A stretch of 64,000 nt of DNA from Streptomyces chartreusis (GTDB taxonomy: Bacteria > Actinomycetota > Actinomycetes > Streptomycetales > Streptomycetaceae), in NCBI RefSeq assembly GCF_008704715.1, contig NZ_CP023689.1:5394001-5458000 (forward strand), read 5' to 3'. A program made the position numbers and the translations under genes. Under the pieces are notes generated by a model that ran no database searches, had not been told where the DNA came from, and saw only the letters and a program-made list of their open reading frames with translations. Of this stretch, positions 22,017 through 30,872 are shown piece by piece (the stretch's first letter is position 1; each line of letters begins with the position of its first letter).

Positions 22017-24428
22017 TCACCTGCCTGAGCCCAGCGCAGCGGGCCGGCGGTCGACCCACCGCCACGCGAGTTCCAGGACGACCGCCGCCCCCGCCGAGAT
22101 CCCCACCGCGATCCACGGCATCGTCATCCCGACCAGCTTCAGCGCGAAGAACTCCTGAAGCCAGGGCACCACCAGCACCAGCAGGAACCCGAGCCCCATC
22201 GCGGCCACCAGAATGACGCGCCACCAGGTGTAGGGCCGGGCGATGATGGCCAGCACCCACATCGAGATCAGGAACAGCGTCAGCGTGGCGACGCTCGTCT
22301 CGGCGTCCAGAGAGCCCTCGCCCGTGTAGTAGTGCCGCGCGATCAGATACGTCCCGAAGGTCGCCACCGCGGCCACCACCCCGCCCGGGATCGAGTACCG
22401 CATGACCCGCCGCACGAAGTGGGGCCGTGCGCGCTCCTTGTTGGGCGCGAGGGCCAGGAAGAACGCGGGCACGCCGATGGTGAGGGTGGACAGCAGGGTC
22501 AGATGGCGCGGCAGGAACGGGTACTCCACCTGCCAGAACACCACCATCAGGGCCAGCAGCACCGAGTAGACCGTCTTGACCAGGAACAGCGTCGCCACCC
22601 GGGTGATGTTGCCGATCACCCGGCGCCCCTCGGCCACCACCGACGGCAGCGTCGCGAAGCTGTTGTTCAGCAGCACGATCTGCGCGACGGCCCGGGTCGC
22701 CTCCGACCCCGAGCCCATGGCCACGCCGATGTCGGCGTCCTTCAGGGCGAGGACGTCGTTCACGCCGTCGCCGGTCATGGCGACGGTGTGTCCGTGGGAC
22801 TGGAGCGCGCCCACCATGTCCTGCTTCTGCTGCGGGGTGACCCGCCCGAACACGGTGCCCTCGTCCAGTGCCGTCGCCATCCCGTCCTTGTCGCGGGGCA
22901 GCGTGCGGGCGTCGACGGTGGTGCCGGTCAGGCCCAGCTTGTTCGCCACCGCCCCCACCGACACCGCGTTGTCGCCGGAGATCACCTTGGCCCGGACGTT
23001 CTGGTCAGCGAAGTAGCGAAGGGTGTCGGCGGCGTCGGGCCGCAGCCGCTGCTCCAGTACGACGAGGGCGGCCGGCTTCGCTCCGTCGGCCACCTCGGGG
23101 TCGCCGAGGTCGCGGCGGGCCCGGGCCAGCAGCAGCACCCGCAGCCCCTGCTCGTTGAGGCGATCGGTTTCGGCCAGGGCCGGGTCGTCGGGGGGCAGCA
23201 GCACATCGGGGGCGCCCAGCAGCCAGGTGCCGCCCTCGCCGTCGCCCTCGCTGAAGGTGGCGCCGCTGTACTTGCGGGCGGAGGAGAAGGGCAGCGACTC
23301 GGTGCAGCGCCAGTCCTCGGCGTCCGGGTAGGCGTCGATGACGGCCTTCAGGGAGGCGTTCGGGCGGGGGTCGGACTCGCCCAGGGCGCCGAGCACCTTG
23401 CCGACGTACGCCTCGTCGCTGCCGTTCAGGGGGCGCAGCTCGGTGACGTCCATGCCGCCCTCGGTGAGGGTGCCGGTCTTGTCCAGGCAGACGGTGTCGA
23501 CGCGGGCGAGGCCCTCGATGGCGGGCAGCTCCTGGACGAGGCACTGCTGGCGGCCGAGGCGGATGACGCCGATCGCGAAGGCGACGGAGGTGAGCAGCAC
23601 CAGGCCCTCGGGGACCATGGGCACGATGCCGCCGACGGTCCGGGCGATGGAGTCGTCGAGGTCCTTGTTCTTCACCACGAGCTGCGTGATGATCAGGCCG
23701 ATCGCGGCCGGGACCATCATCCACGTCACGTACTTGAGGATGGTGGAGATGCCGGAGCGCAGCTCGGACTGGACGAGGGTGAAGCGGGACGCCTCCTCGG
23801 CGAGCTGGGCGGCGTAGGCCTCGCGGCCGACCTTGGTGGCCTGGAAGGCGCCGCCGCCCGCGACGACGAAGCTGCCGGACAGGACGGGGTCGCCGGGCTG
23901 TTTGACGACCGGGTCGGCCTCGCCGGTGAGCAGCGACTCGTCGATCTCCAGACCGTCGGTCTCCACGCACACGCCGTCCACCACGGCCTTGTCGCCGGGC
24001 CCGATCTCGATCAGGTCGTCCAGCACGATGTCCGACGTGCCGACCCGGGCGGCGACGCCGTCCCGCCGCACGGTGGGCCGAGCCTCGCCGATCACCGCGA
24101 GGGAGTCGAGGGTCTTCTTCGCCCGCCACTCCTGGATGATCCCGATGCCGGTGTTGGCGAGGATCACGAAGCCGAACAGGCTGTCCTGGATCGGCGCGAC
24201 GAACAGCATGATCAGCCAGAGCACGCCGATGATCGCGTTGAACCGGGTGAAGACGTTGGCGCGGACGATCTCGGCCATCGAGCGGCTGGAGCGCACGGGC
24301 AGGTCGTTGATCTCGCCCCGCGCGACCCGCTCGGCCACCTCGGCGGCGGTCAGCCCGCCCGACGCCACCCGGACGGCGGCAGGGTGCACGGCGTTGCCCA
24401 CTTCGGTGCCCGCGTCGGCATGCGTCAT
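22017..24428 (-). CDS. CtpE-like P-type cation ATPase
   Basis: 803 residues from ATG 24428. All P-type landmarks are present: actuator LLTGEADP (168-175), membrane helix 4 with PMVPEGL (270-276), the phosphorylated Asp316 in DKTGTLTEGG, nucleotide-domain KYSGATF, and hinge MTGDGVNDVLALKDADIGVA. Ten membrane helices can be counted. The PEGL motif in place of PEGLP or CPC is characteristic of the CtpE group, which in Mycobacterium is a calcium-uptake ATPase. Heavy-metal Cys-Pro-Cys and N-terminal HMA domains are absent. Calcium transport is therefore the likely role, by family. Followed downstream by the dispersed repeat. Confidence 0.9.
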   Translation of the reverse strand: MTHADAGTEVGNAVHPAAVRVASGGLTAAEVAERVARGEINDLPVRSSRSMAEIVRANVFTRFNAIIGVLWLIMLFVAPIQDSLFGFVILANTGIGIIQEWRAKKTLDSLAVIGEARPTVRRDGVAARVGTSDIVLDDLIEIGPGDKAVVDGVCVETDGLEIDESLLTGEADPVVKQPGDPVLSGSFVVAGGGAFQATKVGREAYAAQLAEEASRFTLVQSELRSGISTILKYVTWMMVPAAIGLIITQLVVKNKDLDDSIARTVGGIVPMVPEGLVLLTSVAFAIGVIRLGRQQCLVQELPAIEGLARVDTVCLDKTGTLTEGGMDVTELRPLNGSDEAYVGKVLGALGESDPRPNASLKAVIDAYPDAEDWRCTESLPFSSARKYSGATFSEGDGEGGTWLLGAPDVLLPPDDPALAETDRLNEQGLRVLLLARARRDLGDPEVADGAKPAALVVLEQRLRPDAADTLRYFADQNVRAKVISGDNAVSVGAVANKLGLTGTTVDARTLPRDKDGMATALDEGTVFGRVTPQQKQDMVGALQSHGHTVAMTGDGVNDVLALKDADIGVAMGSGSEATRAVAQIVLLNNSFATLPSVVAEGRRVIGNITRVATLFLVKTVYSVLLALMVVFWQVEYPFLPRHLTLLSTLTIGVPAFFLALAPNKERARPHFVRRVMRYSIPGGVVAAVATFGTYLIARHYYTGEGSLDAETSVATLTLFLISMWVLAIIARPYTWWRVILVAAMGLGFLLVLVVPWLQEFFALKLVGMTMPWIAVGISAGAAVVLELAWRWVDRRPAALGSGR

Positions 24429-24532
24429 GCATTCGACGGTACGTGCGGATTTACGCCTTCACCCGCCGAGTGGGCGGAAGTTCCGACTTGGGGAGGACGG
24501 GGTGTCGTGCCCTGGTTGTAGGGCGCGTTGCC

Positions 24533-24832
24533 TCAGGACGACTGGGGTTCGCCGGTCGTTTCCCTGGGCTCGGCGGGAGCGGCGGCCGCCCGCTTGAGAG
24601 CCGCGTCGCGCCGGCGGACGTACCAGATGCCGATCAGTCCGAGTCCGCCGCCGGCCAGGCAGGTCCACACCCACCAGGTGTGGCCGTGGTCGTCGAACCA
24701 GCCGTAGAAGGGGAGCTGCACGAGGAAGAGGACGAACCAGATGACGGTGCCGCCGACGATGGTGGGGACGACCGGCCCCTCCAGGGGCTCCGGCGCCTCG
24801 TGCTTGATGGGTCCCGTGAAAAATCCGGCCAT
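24533..24832 (-). CDS. DUF2530 small membrane protein
   Basis: 99 residues from ATG 24832. Two membrane helices: about 22-42 (VVPTIVGGTVIWFVLFLVQL) and 50-70 (WWVWTCLAGGGLGLIGIWYV), ending in a basic YVRRRDAALKRA stretch and an Ala/Pro tail. The pattern fits DUF2530. Divergent from the purine permease. Confidence 0.78.
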   Translation of the reverse strand: MAGFFTGPIKHEAPEPLEGPVVPTIVGGTVIWFVLFLVQLPFYGWFDDHGHTWWVWTCLAGGGLGLIGIWYVRRRDAALKRAAAAPAEPRETTGEPQSS

Positions 24833-24950
24833 GGAGGACAGCTTACGAGGCGATCAGGTCTACGCGCGGAGATAGCCGATCGAGGCTTTATATGTTCATA
24901 CTGAAACGGTTTGTGTCTGACCACTTCTCTTCGTAGGAAACAACAAAAGC

Positions 24951-26402
24951 ATGCCCACCTCGGCTCCTGCCAAGGCCCCCACCCCTGAACAGCCGGGAGC
25001 CGGGCCCACCTACGGCGCACTCGACCGCTACTTCAAGATCTCCGAACGCGGCAGCACGCTGCCCCGCGAGATCCGCGGCGGTTTCGCCACCTTCTTCGCG
25101 ATGGCGTACATCATCGTGCTGAACCCGATCATCCTCGGCAGCGCGAAGGACATGTACGGCAATCAGCTGGACAATGGCCAGCTGGTCACCGCGACCGCCC
25201 TGACGGCCGCCTTCACCACGCTGCTGATGGGCGTCATCGGCAATGTGCCGATCGCGCTCGCGGCCGGTCTGGGCGTCAACTCGGTCGTCGCGCTCCAGCT
25301 CGCGCCCCGGATGTCCTGGCCGGACGCCATGGGCATGGTGGTCCTCGCCGGATTCGTGGTCATGCTGCTGGTCGCCACCGGTCTGCGCGAGCGCGTCATG
25401 AACGCCGTGCCCTACAGCCTGCGCAAGGCCATCTCCATCGGTATCGGCCTGTTCATCATGCTGATCGGCCTCGTGGACTCCGGCTTCGTCTCGCGCATCC
25501 CGGACGCCGCCCACACCACGGTCCCGCTCCAGCTCGGCGCCGACGGTCACCTCAACGGCTGGCCGGTCCTCGTCTTCATCCTCGGCGCGCTGCTCACCCT
25601 CGCGCTGATCGTGCGCAAGGTCCCCGGCGCGATCCTCATCTCGATCGTCGCGATGACCGTGCTCGCCGTCGTCATCGAGGCCGTCGCGGACGTGCCGTCC
25701 TGGGGCCTGACGACCCCGAAGTGGCCCGGCAACCCCTTCGACAGCCCCGACTTCGGTCTGATCGGGCAGGTCAGCCTGTTCGGCGGCTTCGACAAGGTCG
25801 GCGCGCTGACCGGCGTCCTGTTCGTCTTCACCGTCCTGCTGTCCTGCTTCTTCGACGCCATGGGCACGATCATGGGCGTCAGCGACGAGGCGAAGCTGAC
25901 CGACGCCCAGGGGCAGATGCCGGGCATCAACAAGGTCCTGTTCGTCGACGGTGTCGCCGTCGCCGCGGGCGGTGCCAGCTCCTCCTCGGCCACCACGGCC
26001 TTCGTGGAGTCCACGGCCGGCGTCGGCGAGGGCGCCCGTACCGGCTTCGCGAACGTCGTCACCGGAGCCCTGTTCGCGGTGGCGCTGTTCCTCACGCCGG
26101 TCGCCACCATGGTCCCGTCGCAGGCGGCCACCCCCGCGCTGCTCGCGGTCGGGTTCCTGATCCTGGCGAACTCCGTCAAGGAGATCGACTGGGCCGACTA
26201 CACGATCGCGGTCCCGGCCTTCGTGACGATGGTGATGATGCCGTTCACCTACTCGATCACCAACGGCATCGGCATGGGCTTCATCACCTTCGCGGTGCTG
26301 CGCCTGGCCGCCGGGCGGGGCAGGGAGGTGCCGGTGGCGATGTACGTCGTCTCCGCCGTCTTCACCTTCTACTACCTGATGCCGGCGCTGGGCCTGACGT
26401 AG
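24951..26402 (+). CDS. NCS2-type (AzgA-like) purine permease
   Basis: 483 residues from ATG 24951. A soluble Pro-rich N-terminus precedes about 13 membrane helices. Family signatures: LPREIRGGFATFFAMAYIIV, AAGLGVNSVVALQL, FVFTVLLSCFFDAMGTIMG and GASSSSATTAFVESTAGVGE, the last the substrate-site motif of the adenine/guanine/hypoxanthine permease branch. Likely a proton-coupled importer of hypoxanthine, guanine or adenine. The leader at 24880-24950 is AT-richer than its surroundings but I could not fold a purine riboswitch from it. Confidence 0.9.
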   Translation: MPTSAPAKAPTPEQPGAGPTYGALDRYFKISERGSTLPREIRGGFATFFAMAYIIVLNPIILGSAKDMYGNQLDNGQLVTATALTAAFTTLLMGVIGNVPIALAAGLGVNSVVALQLAPRMSWPDAMGMVVLAGFVVMLLVATGLRERVMNAVPYSLRKAISIGIGLFIMLIGLVDSGFVSRIPDAAHTTVPLQLGADGHLNGWPVLVFILGALLTLALIVRKVPGAILISIVAMTVLAVVIEAVADVPSWGLTTPKWPGNPFDSPDFGLIGQVSLFGGFDKVGALTGVLFVFTVLLSCFFDAMGTIMGVSDEAKLTDAQGQMPGINKVLFVDGVAVAAGGASSSSATTAFVESTAGVGEGARTGFANVVTGALFAVALFLTPVATMVPSQAATPALLAVGFLILANSVKEIDWADYTIAVPAFVTMVMMPFTYSITNGIGMGFITFAVLRLAAGRGREVPVAMYVVSAVFTFYYLMPALGLT

Positions 26403-26408
26403 CGGGGC

Positions 26409-26591
26409 TCAGGTGAGGCCGTAGAACTTCTCGGTCTCGTCGACGGCAGACTTGAACCGCTCGTCGAAGTCATCACGGATGAGCGTCCGGACCACATAGT
26501 CCTGGACGCTCATTCCTCTTTTCGCCGCATGCTCCTTGAGTCGCTCGAGCAGCTCGTGGTCTATCCGCAGGCTGAGCACGCTGGTCCCCAT
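26409..26591 (-). CDS. Ribbon-helix-helix DNA-binding protein
   Basis: 60 residues from ATG 26591; GTG 26615 would add eight. The beta strand SVLSLRIDHELLERLKEHA followed by KRGMSVQDYVVRTLIRDDF is a typical CopG/Arc-type ribbon-helix-helix, followed by a short tail ending EKFYGLT. No toxin gene is adjacent, so it is probably a free-standing regulator rather than an antitoxin. It ends 6 bases from the convergent permease gene. Confidence 0.8.
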   Translation of the reverse strand: MGTSVLSLRIDHELLERLKEHAAKRGMSVQDYVVRTLIRDDFDERFKSAVDETEKFYGLT

Positions 26592-26676
26592 GAACACGAG
26601 GGTTGCCTCATCCACGGGCCCGATGGGTCACGTTCCGCCACCGGATCACCCGGATGAGTGACACCGTACCGGGTGG

Positions 26677-26708
26677 TCTTTAGTCAGGGTAATGAGTTAC
26701 TCTAAAGA
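26677..26708 (+). promoter_or_regulatory. Probable MarR operator at the marR start
   Basis: TCTTTAG (26677-26683) and CTAAAGA (26702-26708) form a perfect inverted repeat, inside which GTAA-TGAG-TTAC (26689-26700) is a second one. It ends 2 bases before the MarR ATG. The two nested half-site pairs fit autoregulation by the MarR protein, which is inference. Confidence 0.62.
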
Positions 26709-26710
26709 AC

Positions 26711-27148
26711 ATGTCGGACCTTACCCATGGCGACGACGGTGCCGCCGTGAACTCCCTGCGCTCCGCCGTGATGCGACTGTCGCGCCGGCTCAAGCACCAG
26801 CGGGTCGACGAGTCGCTGAGCCCCACCGAGATGTCGGTGCTGGGCACCCTCTCCCTCTGCGGCAAGGCCACCCCCGGTGAGCTCGCCCGCAAGGAGCACG
26901 TCCAGCCGCCGTCGATGACCCGCATCGTCGCGCTGCTGGAGTCCAAGGGCCTGGTCCGGCTGGAGCCGCACCCCGAGGACCGGCGCCAGAAGGTCGTCAC
27001 GAAGACGGAGCAGGCCGAGGCGATGCTCGAGGAGAGCCGCCGCAAGCGCAACGCCTTCCTGGCCACCCTGGTCGAGGGCCTGGACGAGGACGAGTGGGCG
27101 AAACTGCGCGCCGCCGCCCCCGTGCTGGAGAAGCTCGCGCATCTGTAA
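26711..27148 (+). CDS. MarR-family transcriptional regulator
   Basis: 145 residues from ATG 26711. Winged helix-turn-helix: LSPTEMSVLGTLSLCGKATP (helices 2-3), GELARKEHVQPPSMTRIVAL (recognition helix), LEPHPEDRRQKVVTKT (wing with the conserved DxR). It is followed 27 bases later by an MFS exporter gene, the usual arrangement in which MarR represses an efflux pump and is released by its substrate. The leader is probably short, since the operator abuts the start codon. Confidence 0.92.
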   Translation: MSDLTHGDDGAAVNSLRSAVMRLSRRLKHQRVDESLSPTEMSVLGTLSLCGKATPGELARKEHVQPPSMTRIVALLESKGLVRLEPHPEDRRQKVVTKTEQAEAMLEESRRKRNAFLATLVEGLDEDEWAKLRAAAPVLEKLAHL

Positions 27149-27175
27149 GCAGTCGTCGCAAGGAGGCGAACACTT

Positions 27176-28525
27176 TTGAGTTCGGGACCCGGAGCAGCTT
27201 CCGCACCCGCACCGACCGCACCTACTACCCCCTCCGGCCCCCGCAAGTCCTCGATGTTCAGCTCGCTCAAGGTCCGGAACTACCGGCTGTTCTTCCTCGG
27301 CCAGGTCGTCTCCAACACCGGCACCTGGATGCAGCGCATCGCCCAGGACTGGCTGGTCCTCAGCCTCACCGGCTCCGCCACGGCCGTCGGCATCACGACG
27401 GCCCTCCAGTTCCTGCCGATGCTGCTCTTCGGCCTCTACGGCGGCGTCCTCGTCGACCGGCTGCCCAAGCGCCGCACCCTGCTCTTCACCCAGTCGGCGA
27501 TGGCCGTCACCGGCATCGCGCTGGCCGTCCTCACCCTGACCGGACACGTCCAGGTCTGGCACGTCTACCTGGCCGCCTTCGCCGTCGGTCTCGCGACCGT
27601 CGTCGACAACCCGGCCCGGCAGTCCTTCGTCTCCGAGATGGTCGGCCCCGACCAGCTCCAGAACGCGGTCAGCCTGAACTCCGCGAACTTCCAGTCGGCC
27701 CGGCTGGTCGGCCCCGCCGTGGCCGGCCTGATGATCACGGGGGTCGGCACCGGCTGGGCCTTCCTCGCCAACGGGCTGTCCTTCGTGGCGCCCATCGGCG
27801 GTCTGCTGCTGATGCGGGCGCGGGAGCTGTACCCCGTCCAGCGGGCGCCGCGCGGCAAGGGGCAGCTGCGGGAGGGCCTGCGGTACGTCGCCGGGCGCCC
27901 GGAGCTGATCTGGACCATCGTCCTCGCCGGGTTCGTCAGCACCTTCGGCTTCAACTTCCCCGTCTATCTGTCCGCCTTCGCCGACGACGTCTTCCACGCG
28001 GGCGCCGGCTCCTACAGCCTCTTCAACACGCTGATGGCGGTCGGCTCGCTGGCGGGAGCCCTGCTCGCGGCCCGGCGCGGCACGGCCCGGATGCGGGTGC
28101 TGGTCGCGGGAGCGGTGGCCTTCGGCGCGATGGAGATCGTCGCCGCGTTCGCGCCCTCGCTGTGGCTGTTCGCCCTGCTCATGGCGCCGATCGGGATGTT
28201 CGGCATGACGGTGAACGTCACCGCCAACTCGAGCATCCAGATGGCCACCGACCCGAGCATGCGGGGCCGGGTGATGGCCCTGTACATGATGGTGTTCATG
28301 GGCGGCGCGCCGCTGGGCGCCCCGATCGCCGGCTGGATCACGGACGCGTACGGCGTCCGGGCGGGCCTGGCGGTGGGCGGCGCGATCACTGCCGCGGCCG
28401 CCGTGACGGTCGCCCTGGCCCTGGCCCGGGTGGGCGGCCTGCGTCTTTCGGTGGGCTGGAACCGCGGTCACCCGCACGTCCGGTTCGTGCCGCGGGAACA
28501 GGAGCAGCTGGCCGCGGCTGCGTGA
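27176..28525 (+). CDS. MFS exporter (EntS/MFS_3-like)
   Basis: 449 residues from TTG 27176, chosen because AAGGAGG lies 8 bases upstream and the frame closes there. Twelve membrane helices. Signatures: NTGTWMQRIAQDWLVL in TM1-2, LVDRLPKRRTLLFTQ loop 2-3, DNPARQSFVSEMVGPDQLQN, and TANSSIQMATDPSMRGRVMA, all typical of the enterobactin-exporter-like branch. Cotranscribed with the MarR gene, so likely a drug or siderophore exporter under its control. Ends at a strong hairpin. Confidence 0.9.
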   Translation: MSSGPGAASAPAPTAPTTPSGPRKSSMFSSLKVRNYRLFFLGQVVSNTGTWMQRIAQDWLVLSLTGSATAVGITTALQFLPMLLFGLYGGVLVDRLPKRRTLLFTQSAMAVTGIALAVLTLTGHVQVWHVYLAAFAVGLATVVDNPARQSFVSEMVGPDQLQNAVSLNSANFQSARLVGPAVAGLMITGVGTGWAFLANGLSFVAPIGGLLLMRARELYPVQRAPRGKGQLREGLRYVAGRPELIWTIVLAGFVSTFGFNFPVYLSAFADDVFHAGAGSYSLFNTLMAVGSLAGALLAARRGTARMRVLVAGAVAFGAMEIVAAFAPSLWLFALLMAPIGMFGMTVNVTANSSIQMATDPSMRGRVMALYMMVFMGGAPLGAPIAGWITDAYGVRAGLAVGGAITAAAAVTVALALARVGGLRLSVGWNRGHPHVRFVPREQEQLAAAA

Positions 28526-28532
28526 GTCGCAG

Positions 28533-28565
28533 GAAGAGGGCCGGGCGCGAAGCCCGGCCCTCTTC
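28533..28565. terminator. Bidirectional terminator
   Basis: GAAGAGGGCCGGGC (28533-28546), loop GCGAA, GCCCGGCCCTCTTC (28552-28565): 14 perfect pairs between convergent genes. Confidence 0.88.
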
Positions 28566-28578
28566 GCGTCGGACCGGG

Positions 28579-29097
28579 TCACACCCGGCGGGCCAGCACC
28601 TGCCCCGGCCAGTCGTTCGTCCCCGCGTAGGTCTCGGTGCGGACGAAGCCGTTGTTCTCGTAGAAGCGGACGAGCTTGCCGTCGTCGCCCGCGTAGCAGT
28701 CCACCCGCAGCAGCGAGACGCCCGCCCGCCGGGTCGCCTCGGCGGCGTGGGCGAGCAGGGCGCCGCCCGCGCCGTGCCCCTTGAAGCGGCGGTCGGAGGC
28801 GAGCCAGTGGATGTAGCGCTCGGGCTCGCCGGGCGGCGGGAGGTGGGACAGGGAGGGGCCGGGCGAGTCGGTGAGGGTGAGGCAGGCGGCCGGCACGCCG
28901 TCGACCTCGGCGACGAAGAGGCTGCCCTCGTCCACGTTCCTGGTGACCGACTCCACGGTTCTCGGGTTCTGCGACAGCGGCTTCGTTCCCCACTGCCCCG
29001 TGCGCCCCTGCCCGACCAGCCACTGAACGCAGCTGTCGAGCATGCCGAGTATCACGGGGATGTCGCCGGGCCCGCCTTCTCTGATGGTGATCGACAT
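28579..29097 (-). CDS. GNAT-family N-acetyltransferase
   Basis: 172 residues from ATG 29097 (MSITIREGGPGDI). GNAT fold with motif A DRRFKGHGAGGALLAHA giving the Q/RxxGxG/A acetyl-CoA pyrophosphate loop as RFKGHGAG, and motif B VDCYAGDDGKLVRFYENNGF. The substrate is unknown; the LRVDC and FYENNGF phrases fit the small-molecule or aminoglycoside-like branch. Starts 25 bases from and divergent to the 2H phosphoesterase gene, leaving almost no room for promoters, so both may be leaderless. Confidence 0.88.
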   Translation of the reverse strand: MSITIREGGPGDIPVILGMLDSCVQWLVGQGRTGQWGTKPLSQNPRTVESVTRNVDEGSLFVAEVDGVPAACLTLTDSPGPSLSHLPPPGEPERYIHWLASDRRFKGHGAGGALLAHAAEATRRAGVSLLRVDCYAGDDGKLVRFYENNGFVRTETYAGTNDWPGQVLARRV

Positions 29098-29122
29098 CCC
29101 CTCATGGTGCCAGGCTGGACCC

Positions 29123-29695
29123 ATGAGACTCTTCGCCGCCGTGCTGCCGCCGCCGGACGTGACCAGTGAACTGGCCTCCGAGGTCGCCGAGTTGAGGAAG
29201 CTCCCCGGCGCGGACGGGCTGCGCTGGACCGGCAGTCCCGGCTGGCACTTCACCCTCGCCTTCTACGGCGAGGTCGACGACGACCTCGTCCCGGAGCTGT
29301 CGGAGCGGCTGGAGCGGGCCGCCCGGCGTACCGCCCCCTTCCCGCTGGCCCTGCGCGGCGGCGGACAGTTCGGGCACGGGCGGGCCCTGTGGGCGGGCGC
29401 CGAGGGCGACCTTGAGACCCTGCGGCTGCTGGCGGACCGCAGCGAGGCCGCGGCACGCAAGGCAGGGATCCCGATGGGCGACCACCGCCGCTACAAGCCG
29501 CACCTCACGGTGGCCAGGAGCCGGTCGGCGGTGGACGTACGCCCGTACCTGACCGCGCTCGACACGTTCACCAGCCGCACCTGGACGGTGGACGAGCTGG
29601 TGCTGATGCGCAGCAGCCTGCCGACGTCCGGCGTCCCGGGCGAGCAGCCCCGCTACGAGGCGGTCGCCCGCCGGCCGCTCGGAGGCGCCCGTTAG
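29123..29695 (+). CDS. thpR: RNA 2',3'-cyclic phosphodiesterase (ThpR/LigT, 2H family)
   Basis: 190 residues from ATG 29123 (MRLFAAVLPPPDV). The two HxT catalytic motifs are HFTL and HLTV, spaced as in LigT/ThpR, with FYGEV after the first and RYKPH before the second. It hydrolyses 2',3'-cyclic phosphates at RNA ends, and older literature describes a 2'-5' RNA ligase activity. With tRNA-like permuted genes in the same window such an enzyme is worth noting, but it is a common gene and no link is shown. Confidence 0.92.
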   Translation: MRLFAAVLPPPDVTSELASEVAELRKLPGADGLRWTGSPGWHFTLAFYGEVDDDLVPELSERLERAARRTAPFPLALRGGGQFGHGRALWAGAEGDLETLRLLADRSEAAARKAGIPMGDHRRYKPHLTVARSRSAVDVRPYLTALDTFTSRTWTVDELVLMRSSLPTSGVPGEQPRYEAVARRPLGGAR

Positions 29696-29705
29696 GCTCG
29701 AAGGC

Positions 29706-29795
29706 GTGGACCCGAAAACCCGGAACCGGATCATGGCCGGTGCGCTTGTGCTGATGTTCGTGCTGGTGGCGCTGGCGGCGGCCCTCGGCAAGTGA
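29706..29795 (+). CDS. 29-residue single-helix membrane peptide
   Basis: GTG 29706 to TGA 29795, MDPKTRNRIMAGALVLMFVL then VALAAALGK. A charged N-terminus (DPKTRNR) followed by one uninterrupted membrane helix is a real-gene pattern. It lies 10 bases after the ThpR-like stop and may be cotranscribed. I recall similar tiny reading frames annotated in Streptomyces. Function unknown. Confidence 0.6.
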   Translation: MDPKTRNRIMAGALVLMFVLVALAAALGK

Positions 29796-29826
29796 CCGAG
29801 CGCCCCCGCCGCGCCCGCGCGCTCGC

Positions 29827-30822
29827 CTACCAGGCGAACGCCTCCGGAGACGGCCCGGGGCCCGGGAAGATCTCTTCCAGCCCCGACAGCAGCTCGTCGC
29901 CCAGCTCCAGCTCGACCGCCCGCAGCGCGGACTCCAGTTGCCCCGCGGTGCGCGGGCCGACGATCGGGCCCGTCACGCCCGGACGGGTGAGCAGCCAGGC
30001 CAGCGCGGCCTCGCCGGGCTCCACGCCGTGCTTGTCGAGCAGGTCCTCGTACGCCTGGATCTTCGCGCGTACGGCCGGGTCGGCCAGCGAGTCGGCGGCA
30101 CGGCCGGAGCCGCGGCGGCCGCCCTCGACCTCCTTCTTGATCATGCCGCCGAGCAGACCGCCGTGCAGCGGCGACCAGGGGATGACGCCCAGCCCGTACT
30201 CCTGCGCGGCCGGGACGACCTCCATCTCGGCGCGGCGCTCGAAGAGGTTGTAGAGGCACTGCTCGCTGACCAGGCCGATGGTGCCGCCGCGCCGGGCGGC
30301 GGTCTCGTTGGCCTGGGCGATCTTGTAGCCGGGGAAGTTGCTGGAGCCCGCGTACAGGATCTTGCCCTGCTGGACGAGGACGTCGATCGCCTGCCAGATC
30401 TCGTCGAAGCCGGTGGCCCGGTCGATGTGGTGGAACTGGTAGACGTCGATGTGGTCGGTCTGCAGCCGCTTGAGGGAGGCGTCCACGGCACGGCGGATGC
30501 TCACCGCCGACAGCTTGTCGTGGTTGGGCCACGCGGCGTTGCCGTCCGGGGCCATGTTGCCGTACACCTTGGTCGCGAGGACGACCTTGTCGCGGCGCTC
30601 GCCGCCCTTCGCGAACCAGTTGCCGATGATCGTCTCGGTACGGCCCTTGTTCTCGCCCCAGCCGTACACGTTCGCCGTGTCGAAGAAGTTGATGCCGGCG
30701 TCCAGCGCCGCGTCCATGATCGCGTGACTGTCCGCCTCGTCCGTCTGCGGACCGAAGTTCATGGTGCCGAGGACGAGCCGACTGACCTTGAGTCCCGTGC
30801 GTCCGAGCTGCGTGTACTCCAT
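29827..30822 (-). CDS. Aldo/keto reductase
   Basis: 331 residues from ATG 30822 (MEYTQLGRTGLKVSRLVLGT); GTG 30831 would add three. AKR signatures: GINFFDTANVYGWGENKGRTE with catalytic Asp and Tyr, VVLATKV with the catalytic Lys, and YQFHHID with the catalytic His, then NFPGYKI and GPIVGPRTAGQLESAL at the NADPH site. Length and order match the AKR11/12-type YghZ/Gfo-like group. Physiological substrate unknown. It lies 51 bases downstream of the Uma2 gene on the same strand. Confidence 0.93.
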   Translation of the reverse strand: MEYTQLGRTGLKVSRLVLGTMNFGPQTDEADSHAIMDAALDAGINFFDTANVYGWGENKGRTETIIGNWFAKGGERRDKVVLATKVYGNMAPDGNAAWPNHDKLSAVSIRRAVDASLKRLQTDHIDVYQFHHIDRATGFDEIWQAIDVLVQQGKILYAGSSNFPGYKIAQANETAARRGGTIGLVSEQCLYNLFERRAEMEVVPAAQEYGLGVIPWSPLHGGLLGGMIKKEVEGGRRGSGRAADSLADPAVRAKIQAYEDLLDKHGVEPGEAALAWLLTRPGVTGPIVGPRTAGQLESALRAVELELGDELLSGLEEIFPGPGPSPEAFAW

Positions 30823-30872
30823 GAAGTGCACGCTAGCCAGGTGGAGTGCGCTCTAGGCAAGCGACTTGAGTT

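Noticed and set aside
24842..24950. Possible purine riboswitch before the permease
   Set aside because: AT-rich but I could not find the conserved three-way junction and loop bases.
26409..26591. Toxin-antitoxin pair
   Set aside because: The ribbon-helix-helix gene has no toxin-like neighbour.
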